This document shows, one piece after another, positions 26,624-35,208 of a stretch of DNA of 64,000 nucleotides; positions within the stretch are counted from its first letter, which is position 1; each line of letters opens with the position of its first letter. This DNA comes from G965232465 sp965232465 (lineage in GTDB: Bacteria > Pseudomonadota > Alphaproteobacteria > JAQWUY01): the NCBI GenBank assembly GCA_965232465.1, contig OZ246977.1:1612001-1676000 (forward strand). Reading direction: 5' to 3'. Position numbers and translations under genes: made by a program. The notes under the pieces are model-generated. The model ran no database searches and had not been told where the DNA came from. It saw nothing but the letters and a program-made list of their open reading frames with translations.

Positions 26624-26652
26624 TAGTCAATCAAATTAAATTTAATTGACTA
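26624..26652. promoter_or_regulatory. 29-base near-perfect palindrome
   Basis: TAGTCAATCAAATT and its inverse AATTTAATTGACTA meet around one central A, with 13 of 14 positions pairing. It abuts the end of the repeat and lies about 220 bases before the alpha/beta hydrolase start. There is no T run on either side, so a terminator is less likely than an operator or a transposition footprint. Confidence 0.35.
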
Positions 26653-26778
26653 TATTTAACATATTCATAGTTTATTATTCATTGAATTTGAATATTTTTT
26701 CATATAAAATATTTATTTTTCCCTTTGAATACTATTCCAACCCCTTATATAATAACATTTTTTATATCATTAAAAATT

Positions 26779-26813
26779 ATGCAAAAATGTGTTGCCTGAT
26801 ATGCAAAAATGTG
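26779..26813 (+). promoter_or_regulatory. Direct repeat, possible operator for the uptake locus
   Basis: ATGCAAAAATGTG occurs at 26779-26791 and again at 26801-26813, 22 bases apart start to start (about two helical turns), 57-91 bases before the first gene of the hydrolase-cupin-transporter locus. The surrounding 26653-26869 is AT rich and otherwise empty. The spacing suits a dimeric regulator, but no regulator gene is nearby. Confidence 0.3.
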
Positions 26814-26869
26814 GTTTTATACTATGTGAAATACACATACAACACAAGTAAAATATCATTAGGAAGGCT

Positions 26870-27580
26870 ATGAAAAAGCATATTATCTGTATCAATGGGA
26901 CTTTGTGTACCGAAGATTTATGGCATCACCAAGTGGCACACTTGTCTGATTCGTATACTTTTTCGATTCCCAAAATCATGGGTATTGATAACATAGATGA
27001 TATTGCCCAAGATATTTTGAAAACCGCCCCAGATTGTTTTATTATGGCGGGGATGTCGGCGGGGGTTCCGATTGCCTTGGCGGTGGTACGCCAGTTAATT
27101 GCCCATAACCAATTACCTAGATTGGAAAAAATTATTCTGATTGCCGGCAACCCAAATGGCGTATCTGATACAAAACAGCAACACTTCGAATCACAACAAC
27201 AATTCGTAACAGAGCATGGATTAGAAACCTATGCCAAAACCATTTTAACCCAGTACATAGGGGATTGCCACAAAAACAACACAGATATAACACAAAAAAT
27301 TATCGACATGGCAATGGACTTTACCCCTGTGGAATTTCACAAACATACAGACATGTTAAAATCCCGCCCCTGTTCGATAAATACCTTAAAGCACATTTGT
27401 TGCCCATTATTGGCAATAAGCGGTATGGATGACAATTTATGTACATCGTCGATGCATGAAACCATGGCAAAATTGGCAAAAAATGGCATGCACATTGCCC
27501 TCAAAAACACAGGACACTATATAAATTTGGAAAATCCGCTTGCATTAAACACACATTTAAGACATTTTTTAAAACCATAA
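26870..27580 (+). CDS. Alpha/beta-hydrolase fold protein
   Basis: 236 residues. The nucleophile elbow GMSAG (61-65) places Ser63, an aspartate lies in GMDDN (187/188), and NTGHYINLENP (213-223) supplies the catalytic histidine, so the triad is complete. There is no signal peptide, so it acts in the cytoplasm. It is the first gene of a plus-strand locus with a cupin, an ABC transporter and SnoaL-like proteins, and has AGGAAGG before its ATG. Likely substrates are an ester or a lactone taken up by the transporter. Exact specificity is unknown. Confidence 0.8.
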   Translation: MKKHIICINGTLCTEDLWHHQVAHLSDSYTFSIPKIMGIDNIDDIAQDILKTAPDCFIMAGMSAGVPIALAVVRQLIAHNQLPRLEKIILIAGNPNGVSDTKQQHFESQQQFVTEHGLETYAKTILTQYIGDCHKNNTDITQKIIDMAMDFTPVEFHKHTDMLKSRPCSINTLKHICCPLLAISGMDDNLCTSSMHETMAKLAKNGMHIALKNTGHYINLENPLALNTHLRHFLKP

Positions 27581-27601
27581 CATACACAGATTGGATACAT
27601 T

Positions 27602-28738
27602 ATGACAATAATAGACAAAAAAACCCTTGAACAACACACCATATACGCAAAAGACTTTGTGTCTTGTAATCAGGCTTTTATCGATTGCCGTACCCCGGGG
27701 TCGGACAAAAAAGAAAACTATTCGATGATTGGACCCGGTGTATCACAATCTTCGGAACAATTTGTTAACTTAGCCACCCCGCATGGTTTTAATATTGGGG
27801 CGGCGGCAATGCCCAAGGGGTGTGTCAATAACCTGCATATTCACTTTACTGCGGAAGTATTTTATCTGAATTCTGGCGATTATGAATTCCGTTGGGGAAA
27901 TGAGGGGGAACATACGTATACCTTGTCTGAGGGGGATATATTTTCGCCCCGTACTTGGCTATTCCGTGGGTTTCGTAATGTGGGACGGGATGATGGATTT
28001 GTGTTTACTGTATTGGGTGGGGATGACACGGGCGGTATCATTTGGCATCCGCATGTATTAAACGAAGCCAAGAATCATGGGTTGTTATTAACCGCCAAAA
28101 ACCAAGTTATTGATACGATTGCCAACCCAGATGCGGACACAAATCAGGACATGATTACCCCACTTACAGAAGCGGAAATGGCAACGCTTCGACAACCCAC
28201 CCCAACAGAAATGGTAAAACAAGTGGTACATTTTAAAGACTTAGATTGGTCAGAAAATGCGTTGTTATGTGCCAAAACCGATGGGGGAAAATGCACAATG
28301 GCACCGGTTATTGGTTGGGGCATGACCGAATACCGTGACCACACCCCAACAATTTACAATCCACATGGGTTTTCGGTGGAATACTTAAAAATTCCTGTGG
28401 GCAATCAAGTAAAATTACATCGAATAGCCGATAATCAAGTATTAAAAATACACGAAGGCACGGTGGAAATCACCCTTAATCGTCCTGAAAATGGTATGGT
28501 ATCCAGTACAGTCAGCAAAAAAGATATTGTATCTGTGCCCGCCAATGCGTGGCGGACCTTTACCAATGTGGGCGATACAGATGTGATTATTTTGGTGATA
28601 AATGGTAGTGATTCCCCCAATCGTATTGAGTGGGACAATGCGGTTATCAAAGATGCCATCGAAGGGGGATATGGACTGGATAAAAGTGGATATTTGTCAT
28701 TATACAGTTTAATTAAATATTCTAACCCCATGATTTAA
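27602..28738 (+). CDS. Bicupin protein
   Basis: 378 residues with two cupin domains. The first contains a complete cupin motif 1, H-x-H-x3-E-x6-G, with His79, His81 and Glu85, so it probably binds a metal. The second (about 230-350) has VEYLKIPVGNQVKLHR and a VLKIHEGTVEI strand but fewer metal ligands. The architecture resembles dioxygenase- or isomerase-type bicupins. It follows the hydrolase by 21 bases and is likely a catabolic enzyme of the same pathway. No specific reaction can be assigned. Confidence 0.75.
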   Translation: MTIIDKKTLEQHTIYAKDFVSCNQAFIDCRTPGSDKKENYSMIGPGVSQSSEQFVNLATPHGFNIGAAAMPKGCVNNLHIHFTAEVFYLNSGDYEFRWGNEGEHTYTLSEGDIFSPRTWLFRGFRNVGRDDGFVFTVLGGDDTGGIIWHPHVLNEAKNHGLLLTAKNQVIDTIANPDADTNQDMITPLTEAEMATLRQPTPTEMVKQVVHFKDLDWSENALLCAKTDGGKCTMAPVIGWGMTEYRDHTPTIYNPHGFSVEYLKIPVGNQVKLHRIADNQVLKIHEGTVEITLNRPENGMVSSTVSKKDIVSVPANAWRTFTNVGDTDVIILVINGSDSPNRIEWDNAVIKDAIEGGYGLDKSGYLSLYSLIKYSNPMI

Positions 28739-28816
28739 ATTTTGTGGTATAATGAGTACTTAAATACCACAGCATCAATCTGTGACACACATATAAAGGG
28801 AGAAAGCGACAGTAGT

Positions 28817-29890
28817 ATGGCTAATATAACATTAAACAAAGTGACCAAAGCGTGGGGTGATTTCCAAGCGGTAAAAGAAACCACTTTGAACATTAAAGAT
28901 CAAGAATTTCTTGTGCTGTTGGGTCCTTCGGGCTGTGGTAAAACCACCACCATGCGGATGATTGCCGGATTGGAAACCCCCACCTCTGGTAATATTCTTA
29001 TCGATGGGACGGTGGTCAATGGCATCCCCCCCAAAGACCGTGGGGTGGCGATGGTATTTCAGTCCTACGCTTTATATGCCCATTTGACTGTTTATGAAAA
29101 TATCTGTTTCCCATTACGGGTACGCAAAGTCCCCAAAAACCAATGGAAACAACAAGCCTTAGCCGCCGCATCGATGGTGGAGCTGGACAATCTGTTGGAT
29201 CGGTACCCGCGGGAATTATCCGGCGGACAACGGCAACGGGTGGCATTGGCACGGGCGATTGTACGCAAATCACCGAACTGTTTTTTGATGGATGAACCCT
29301 TGTCTAACCTCGATGCCAAGCTGCGGGTTAGTATGCGGACAGAAATCAAGCGGTTACAGGAAAAGTTAAAAGTAACCACCATTTATGTAACCCACGACCA
29401 AATCGAGGCCATGACATTAGCCGACCGGGTTGCATTGATTAAAGAAGGCGACATTCAACAAATCGCCACCCCAAAGGAAATTTATGACAACCCCGCCACC
29501 CTGTTTGTAGCAGGATTCATCGGTTCACCGGCAATGAACTTAGTCAAGGGAAAAATCGAAAACGGGCACTTTGTGGTCGACGGTATCAAAGTAAAAATCC
29601 AAAATGATATGAATAAAAACGATGTAACCCAAAACGATGTAACTTTAGGCATTCGTGCCGAAGATTTACACATCACCGATGCAAAAAATGCGGAAATCCA
29701 AGGACAAGTATATGCCTTTGAACAACTGGGGGATTGTAACACGGTTATATTGGCCTTCGGACAAGACCGTATCGTGGCAAAAATCCCCAAGGATACATAT
29801 TATAAATCAGGCGATACCATTTATTTAAAATCGCCCAACCACAATTATTATTTATTTGATAACAAAACAGAAAAGCGGATACTATTTTAA
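28817..29890 (+). CDS. ugpC: Sugar-type ABC transporter ATP-binding protein (UgpC/MalK family)
   Basis: 357 residues from the ATG at 28817 (MANITLNKVTK); the reading frame extends 25 codons upstream but AAGGGAG and family length favour this start. Walker A is GPSGCGKT (36-43), the Q-loop is FQSYALYAHLTVYEN, LSGGQ is at 134-138, Walker B at 156-160 (FLMDE), the D-loop SNLD at 163-166, then the H-loop in YVTHDQ. The C-terminal part is a TOBE regulatory domain. It powers the two permeases at 35209-37100. Its TAA shares a base with the next ATG. Confidence 0.92.
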   Translation: MANITLNKVTKAWGDFQAVKETTLNIKDQEFLVLLGPSGCGKTTTMRMIAGLETPTSGNILIDGTVVNGIPPKDRGVAMVFQSYALYAHLTVYENICFPLRVRKVPKNQWKQQALAAASMVELDNLLDRYPRELSGGQRQRVALARAIVRKSPNCFLMDEPLSNLDAKLRVSMRTEIKRLQEKLKVTTIYVTHDQIEAMTLADRVALIKEGDIQQIATPKEIYDNPATLFVAGFIGSPAMNLVKGKIENGHFVVDGIKVKIQNDMNKNDVTQNDVTLGIRAEDLHITDAKNAEIQGQVYAFEQLGDCNTVILAFGQDRIVAKIPKDTYYKSGDTIYLKSPNHNYYLFDNKTEKRILF

Positions 29891-30945
29891 TGCCCCACAC
29901 CCCTTCTTTGCAATCGGTAAAATCGACTGTCCTGTCTTATTATAAGGCACTGGACACCGCCCAGTCACAGGCGGATATTTTGGCGGTTATGGATACCTAT
30001 GTGGATGATAATTACACATGGCGAGGCATGCATCCATTTAACGAGAAAAATAATAAACATGCAGTCGCCACAGAATTTTGGTATCCCTTAAAATCTGCGT
30101 TATGCCCCCTGCAACGCAGACCTGATATTTTGTTTGCGGGGTTCAACAAAGTCGATGGATTTAAAAGCACTTGGGTGGTACAAATGGGACACTTGATGGG
30201 GTTGTTTGATACCCCATGGCTGGATATTCCCCCAACAGGAAAAATGACATTCTTACGATACGCAGAATTTCATCGGGTGCAACAGGGCAAAATTGTCGAA
30301 ACTACCTTACATATCGACATTCCCATGGTCATGATGCAGGCGGGCGTATACCCATTCCCCCCCCAAACAGGGGCATTTTTTGTACAACCGGGTCCCCGTA
30401 CCCACGATGGATTATTATTCGCAGCTGGGGATAGCACATTAACCGAACAAACGCATGATACCATTGAACGGATGAAATATCATGTGTTGCAAGGACGAAA
30501 AGATACATCTTTGGACGGACTGGGCGATGTGTGGCATGACGATATGATATGGTTTGGACCGTGTGGTATTGGGGCAACTTATACCAAACAGCGGTATCAA
30601 AAACAACACCGTTTACCCTTGGTCAAACAGTTTAAGTTTAATATTCCCAATGTAACAACCGAAGACAACATCGGGCATCTAGCGGTAATTGCGGAGGGGT
30701 GCTATGGGGGCTTTTTTGGTTGGCCAAATTTTCGGGCTATTCCCATGGGGGGGTTTATGGGGTTTCCTGCGAATAACACCATAACCGAATGGCGGGTGGT
30801 GGATATTTATCGCATATGCGATAACAAAATATCAGAAAACTGGATTTTTATGGATATATTACACCTGATGTACATGCAGGGTGTGGATGTCTTGGACCGT
30901 ATGCAGCAAACCACACAGGCACAACAATACAAGGGATGGCAATAA
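29890..30945 (+). CDS. Two-domain SnoaL-like protein, subtype A (1 of 3)
   Basis: 351 residues made of two SnoaL/NTF2-like halves. Each ends with a strand pair of the form R-x-x-(D/E)-F/I-x-R...GKI/NKI...D, seen as FLRYAEFHRVQQGKIVE near 130 and EWRVVDIYRICDNKISENW near 300. The WHDDMIWFGPCGIG block corresponds to WADDMIWHGPSGIG in its paralogues at 37109 and 38199, to which it is the most distant. SnoaL-fold enzymes include ester cyclases, hydratases and dehydratases; the reaction here is unknown. It starts at TAATG with the ABC ATPase. Confidence 0.8.
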   Translation: MPHTPSLQSVKSTVLSYYKALDTAQSQADILAVMDTYVDDNYTWRGMHPFNEKNNKHAVATEFWYPLKSALCPLQRRPDILFAGFNKVDGFKSTWVVQMGHLMGLFDTPWLDIPPTGKMTFLRYAEFHRVQQGKIVETTLHIDIPMVMMQAGVYPFPPQTGAFFVQPGPRTHDGLLFAAGDSTLTEQTHDTIERMKYHVLQGRKDTSLDGLGDVWHDDMIWFGPCGIGATYTKQRYQKQHRLPLVKQFKFNIPNVTTEDNIGHLAVIAEGCYGGFFGWPNFRAIPMGGFMGFPANNTITEWRVVDIYRICDNKISENWIFMDILHLMYMQGVDVLDRMQQTTQAQQYKGWQ

Positions 30946-30979
30946 TGTATATTAATATCTTGCCAAAAGGAAGGAAAAT

Positions 30980-31282
30980 ATGAAAAAATTTATGTATCTT
31001 ACAATTATTACAGCTATCACCGCACCTTGCACTATATTTGCAAATGAAAACTATCAAGTAAAAAGACTTGAAGTTAAATGTACTGATATGTTTGCAGATG
31101 CTCTTCATAAAGAACATATTCTTGAGATTACAGGTAGATCTTGGGAAGGGGGTAAAGAATGGGCAAGAAATTCAGTTCGAATAAGTGAAAAGAATCCTGA
31201 ACAATTATTCGAAGAATATATAAAATGTGGTGAGATTCTAAGGAGTCCTATACCAGATATCGTATACTACTTATTGGACTGA
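30980..31282 (+). CDS. Small secreted protein of unknown function
   Basis: 100 residues with a clear signal peptide (MKKFMYLTIITAITAPCTIFA, about 1-21). The mature part of about 79 residues has two cysteines (KCTD and IKCGEIL) that could form a disulfide. AAGGAAGGAAAAT precedes the ATG. It lies between a SnoaL gene and the first binding protein. Its sequence is more AT rich and uses more AGA and ATA codons than its neighbours, suggesting separate origin. It may be an accessory binding or inhibitor protein. Confidence 0.55.
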   Translation: MKKFMYLTIITAITAPCTIFANENYQVKRLEVKCTDMFADALHKEHILEITGRSWEGGKEWARNSVRISEKNPEQLFEEYIKCGEILRSPIPDIVYYLLD

Positions 31283-31365
31283 TTCTTAAACTTACTACAA
31301 TGCAGAAAATAGTATATTGCAACACAAAGATTCTGAATAAAATACATATTAGGAGAATATATAAA

Positions 31366-32592
31366 ATGAATATTATGAAAAAATTGATCGGCACATCGTT
31401 TGCCATTATGTTGGCAACCCAGGCATACGCAGGTTGTGGGTTAAATGGCGAAGTCAATGTGTTATCAAATTCGTTTCCGACTTTTGATATTTTTACCGAT
31501 GCACTGGACAAATGTAAAGACGGTAATTTTACCTATCAATGGAAAAAGACCCCACAGCACAAAACGGAACAAGTATCGGCTTTTAGCGGTAAGGTGGGAC
31601 CTTATGATGCGGCATTTGTTGCCAACAGTTCGATCCCCACTGTACAATCCCGTGGCATGTTACGTCCACTTGATGACTTGGTGGCAAAATACAAGGACAC
31701 ATACAACATCCAAGACAATATGTTAGTGCGTATTGATGGCAAGATTTATGCCATTGGATTTATGGTCAATGCACAGCACTTAATGTATCGTAAAGACTTA
31801 TTTAAAAAATACAATATTCCTGTGCCAAACACCTATGACGATGTGCTTGCAGCCGCAGAAATTCTTAAAAATGACGACACCATCGAATTCCCATTTGGTG
31901 CCGCTTATAAAACAGGCTGGAATCTGGCACAAGAATTTAATAACTTGTATCAAGCGTTCGGGGGGACTTACTTTAAAGCGGGGACATTTAAAGCGGACAT
32001 CATCAATGAAGATGCTGTTAAAGCCTTAGAATTGATGGCGGAATTAAAGCAAAACATGTCGCCAAATGCACTGGTTATCGACTCGGGTGTGGTACAACAA
32101 ATGTTACGAAATGGCAAACTGGGCATGGCATTGTTGTGGGGCAACCGTGCCGCCGCCGTTGACGATGCGGAATTAAGTGCAGTTGTAGGTAAAATTGGGC
32201 TTGTCAGTGCCCCCAAAGTATCCGCTGATTCAAACGCAGCCTCGACCGTGTTTTGGGATGGTTTTGTAATCCCGAAAAACGCCCCCGGGGATGTGGATAT
32301 GACATTTAAAACAATGATGCATGTGTATTCTGCTGATATTGTTGCCGAACACAATGACAAAGCCATTTGGTTACGGGATAATTACAAGATTGGAAAATAC
32401 GCAAATGGTGTCGTAGAAACCGTGGGAAATAACGCCCCACCGTTCCCCATGTCACCTGCATACGCTTACTTACATAATTCCATTGGCAAATTTATTGGTA
32501 AATATTTGACCGGTCAAAAGACCGCCAAAGAAGTATTACAAGACGCCACCAATGAATATACTAAAGTTGCCAAAGAAAATGGAATTTTGTAA
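31366..32592 (+). CDS. ABC transporter solute-binding protein 1 (sugar type)
   Basis: 408 residues from the ATG at 31366, which has AGGAGA nine bases upstream; the open frame begins earlier at 31300 without support. A signal peptide ends at QAYA, and the mature protein starts GCGLNG. The fold is of the extracellular sugar-binding family (COG1653), with APKVSADSNAASTVFWDGFVIP and a NGIL C terminus. A cysteine near the mature start and another in LDKC about 27 residues later are matched in the paralogue and probably form a disulfide. Ligand unknown. Confidence 0.88.
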   Translation: MNIMKKLIGTSFAIMLATQAYAGCGLNGEVNVLSNSFPTFDIFTDALDKCKDGNFTYQWKKTPQHKTEQVSAFSGKVGPYDAAFVANSSIPTVQSRGMLRPLDDLVAKYKDTYNIQDNMLVRIDGKIYAIGFMVNAQHLMYRKDLFKKYNIPVPNTYDDVLAAAEILKNDDTIEFPFGAAYKTGWNLAQEFNNLYQAFGGTYFKAGTFKADIINEDAVKALELMAELKQNMSPNALVIDSGVVQQMLRNGKLGMALLWGNRAAAVDDAELSAVVGKIGLVSAPKVSADSNAASTVFWDGFVIPKNAPGDVDMTFKTMMHVYSADIVAEHNDKAIWLRDNYKIGKYANGVVETVGNNAPPFPMSPAYAYLHNSIGKFIGKYLTGQKTAKEVLQDATNEYTKVAKENGIL

Positions 32593-32604
32593 TACACACA
32601 TTCT

Positions 32605-32657
32605 GACGGGAGGGCAAACGCCCTCTCGTCTGAATAGATGGGGAAGTATCCCCATCT
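32605..32657 (+). promoter_or_regulatory. Two tandem hairpins between the paralogous binding-protein genes
   Basis: The first, GACGGGAGGGC-AAAC-GCCCTCTCGTC (32605-32630), has an 11-bp stem with one G-U pair. The second, AGATGGGG-AAGTAT-CCCCATCT (32636-32657), has a perfect 8-bp stem. Neither is followed by a long T run. They are placed as 3'-protecting or partly terminating structures that raise expression of the first binding protein relative to later genes. A 15-base duplication (AACCTTATTAACTTA) follows, next to the second ribosome-binding site. Confidence 0.55.
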
Positions 32658-32698
32658 TAACCTTATTAACTTAAACCTTATTAACTTAGGAGAATATA

Positions 32699-33928
32699 AT
32701 GGCTATTATGAAAAAAGTAATCGGGGTATCGTTTGCTCTGGCAATGGCAACAACCGCATATGCATGTGATGTAAAAGGCAGTATCAGCGTGCTATCAAAT
32801 GCAGGGTTTATTGATACCAGCTTTAAAAAAGAATTTGAAGATTGTAACAGTGACACCTTTAAATCCACTTGGAAAGCCAATCCAGACCACAAAAATGAAA
32901 TTGTAAAAGCATTTGATGCCAAAAAAGGGCCATATGATGTATCTTTCGTAGCAAACGGTTCCATCAATGAAGTGCAATCCAAAGGATTATTATACCCCTT
33001 GGATGATTTAGTGGCAAAATACAAAGACAAATACAACATTACCGAAAACCAATTGGTACGGATTGATGGCAAAATTTATTCCATCGCCTTTATGGTAAAT
33101 GCCCAACACTTCTTCTATCGCAAAGATTTGTTTGAAAAGCACAACATTCCGGTACCAACAACTTACGAGGAGATTTTGGCGGCAGCAGAAATCTTGAAAA
33201 ATGAAAAAAGTATCGACTTCCCATATGGAGCAGCATTTAAATCCGGTTGGAACTTAGCACAAGAATTTAACAATATTTATCTGGGCCACGAAGGTAACTA
33301 CTTCAAACCGGGGACTTTTGAGCCCGCAATCATGAACGACAAAGCCATGGAGAGTTTGGAGTTAATGGAAAAACTCCAAGCATACATGTCACCCAACTCC
33401 TTGGTGTTGGATTCTGGTTCCGTGGACCAAATGGCCCGCAATGGTAAAATCGCTATGGCCGTATTGTGGGGTACCCGTGCAGAAGGTATGGATGACGCAA
33501 GTAAGAGTTCTGTTGTAGGTAAATTTGAATTTACTTCCGCCCCAAAAATTTCCAAGGATTCTAATGTGGTCGCATCTACTGTATTCTGGGATGGTTTTGT
33601 AATTCCTAAGAACCTCCCAACAGAAGATCCAGAACAAACATTCAAAAACATGATGTATCTGTATTCCCCTGCAATGGTGAAAAAGCACAATGACAAAGTT
33701 GTATGGGTCATGGATGGATATGAAGTAAACCGATATGCAAAGGGCGTGATTGAAACATTTGAAAACAATGCACCACAATTCCCATTGACACCTGCATACT
33801 CTGTAATGCACGGGGCACTTGGCAAAGAAATCGGTAACTACTTGACTGGCAAAAAAACTGCTAAGCAAACCTTAAGGGATGTGGAAGCAGAATACCGTAA
33901 AGTTGCCAAAGAAAAAGGTATCTTGTAA
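32699..33928 (+). CDS. ABC transporter solute-binding protein 2 (sugar type)
   Basis: 409 residues, a clear paralogue of the protein at 31366, sharing PLDDLVAKYKD, VRIDGKIY, MVNAQH and the FWDGFVIPKN block. A signal peptide ends at TAYA, and the mature protein starts CDVKG with a second cysteine in EDCN, the same cysteine pair as in copy 1. AGGAGA lies ten bases before the ATG. A strong terminator follows. Having two binding proteins for a single permease pair suggests two related ligands or affinities. Confidence 0.88.
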   Translation: MAIMKKVIGVSFALAMATTAYACDVKGSISVLSNAGFIDTSFKKEFEDCNSDTFKSTWKANPDHKNEIVKAFDAKKGPYDVSFVANGSINEVQSKGLLYPLDDLVAKYKDKYNITENQLVRIDGKIYSIAFMVNAQHFFYRKDLFEKHNIPVPTTYEEILAAAEILKNEKSIDFPYGAAFKSGWNLAQEFNNIYLGHEGNYFKPGTFEPAIMNDKAMESLELMEKLQAYMSPNSLVLDSGSVDQMARNGKIAMAVLWGTRAEGMDDASKSSVVGKFEFTSAPKISKDSNVVASTVFWDGFVIPKNLPTEDPEQTFKNMMYLYSPAMVKKHNDKVVWVMDGYEVNRYAKGVIETFENNAPQFPLTPAYSVMHGALGKEIGNYLTGKKTAKQTLRDVEAEYRKVAKEKGIL

Positions 33929-33954
33929 TAAAAAATACATAAAATACCTATAAC

Positions 33955-33995
33955 AAAAAGGGGGCGTAGGAATTATGCTCCTTCCCCCCTTTTTT
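33955..33995 (+). terminator. Rho-independent terminator after binding protein 2
   Basis: AAAAAGGGGG pairs with CCCCCCTTTTT, with an additional inner AGGA/TCCT pairing, ending in a T run at 33990-33995. It comes 27 bases after the stop of the second binding protein and would separate the binding-protein transcript from the permease part. Confidence 0.8.
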
Positions 33996-34029
33996 ACTAG
34001 ACTTATAAACATTAAAGCATGCGAAAAAA

Positions 34030-35196
34030 ATGACACAATTAGATATGTACCCATATAACCCTGCACACAGCAGGAATATATCCCCCAAAGGGAAATTACA
34101 TGGTCGCACCTATACGTATGCGGATATTCATGCGGGGCATAAACGGGAAAGAGAAATCCCTATGAAAGGGTTTGAACCCCATTATGGTAATATTGTCGAT
34201 TATATTGTTCGCTGTACTTATAACATATGGGAACACAAAAATTCTGGATTGATTGAAACCCACTATGCGGATGTGGGGGAAATTTATACCCCCCTTGGCT
34301 TTGTCAGTAAAATGCAAGATGTTATCGAAAGCACCCATACATCCTTATCGGCAGCTCCTGATTCAGATGGGTATTGTATGAATGTGATTTGGGACGGCAA
34401 CGAAAACGATGGGTACTTGTCTTCACACTTGGTACGATCGTATGCTATCAACAAAGGTGATACTGCTTTTGGACCTGCGTCTGGCAACCGTATTGACACG
34501 TTCACCATTGCCGATTGCTTGTGTTGGGAAAACAAAATTATTAAAGAATGGCTGGTTCGTGATAATGGCGGTGCGGTCAAACAAATGGGATTAGATGTAA
34601 AATCAGTGGCATGGAAACTTGCCGTTGCGGATTATCAACAGGATAAAACCCATTGGTGGGAAGACACCTGCTTAGAACGCATAAAAGCCCCTAAAACCCG
34701 TCCAACCTTGTTGGGGCGACCAGATGATAACAACCATACGCAAATTGTATTAAACATGTTTAATGATGTGTGGCGGGCAAATTATTTTGCTTTGGTGGAC
34801 GAATATTATTCTTATAATATTCAAATGAAAACCTTTGGCAGTCGGGATATTGTGGGAACACCACACCTAAAAACTTTATTAACCGATATTTATGCGGGAT
34901 TATCAGGGGCGGATTTTCAAGTGGAACACACCCAACACACCCCATCGAATGCAGGGGATAATGAATCGTTTGTGCATGTGCGATGGTCCATTACCGCAAC
35001 CCACACAGACGGTCCCACTTTTGGTGAAGGTACAGGGTGTCCATTATATATCATGGGGATTTCCCAATTCCGTGTGGTAAATGGCCGTATTTGTGAAGAA
35101 TGGACACTGTTTGATGAATTGGCAGTATGGAAACAAATTCACCTACATGCTATCAGAAAAAATCCTGATATACTGTATCAGGATAATACCATATAA
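34030..35196 (+). CDS. Two-domain SnoaL-like protein, subtype B (1 of 2)
   Basis: 388 residues, two NTF2-like halves. The opening YNPAHSRNISPKGKLHGRTYTYAD is nearly repeated in the paralogue at 39285. The first half ends in FTIADCLCWENKIIKEWLVRD and the second in GISQFRVVNGRICEEWTLFDELA, the internal duplication that defines the two-domain form. There is no signal peptide. It is followed 12 bases later by the first permease. SnoaL-type fold with unknown substrate; ester cyclase or hydratase are the family options. Confidence 0.8.
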   Translation: MTQLDMYPYNPAHSRNISPKGKLHGRTYTYADIHAGHKREREIPMKGFEPHYGNIVDYIVRCTYNIWEHKNSGLIETHYADVGEIYTPLGFVSKMQDVIESTHTSLSAAPDSDGYCMNVIWDGNENDGYLSSHLVRSYAINKGDTAFGPASGNRIDTFTIADCLCWENKIIKEWLVRDNGGAVKQMGLDVKSVAWKLAVADYQQDKTHWWEDTCLERIKAPKTRPTLLGRPDDNNHTQIVLNMFNDVWRANYFALVDEYYSYNIQMKTFGSRDIVGTPHLKTLLTDIYAGLSGADFQVEHTQHTPSNAGDNESFVHVRWSITATHTDGPTFGEGTGCPLYIMGISQFRVVNGRICEEWTLFDELAVWKQIHLHAIRKNPDILYQDNTI

Positions 35197-35208
35197 GGAT
35201 TATATACA

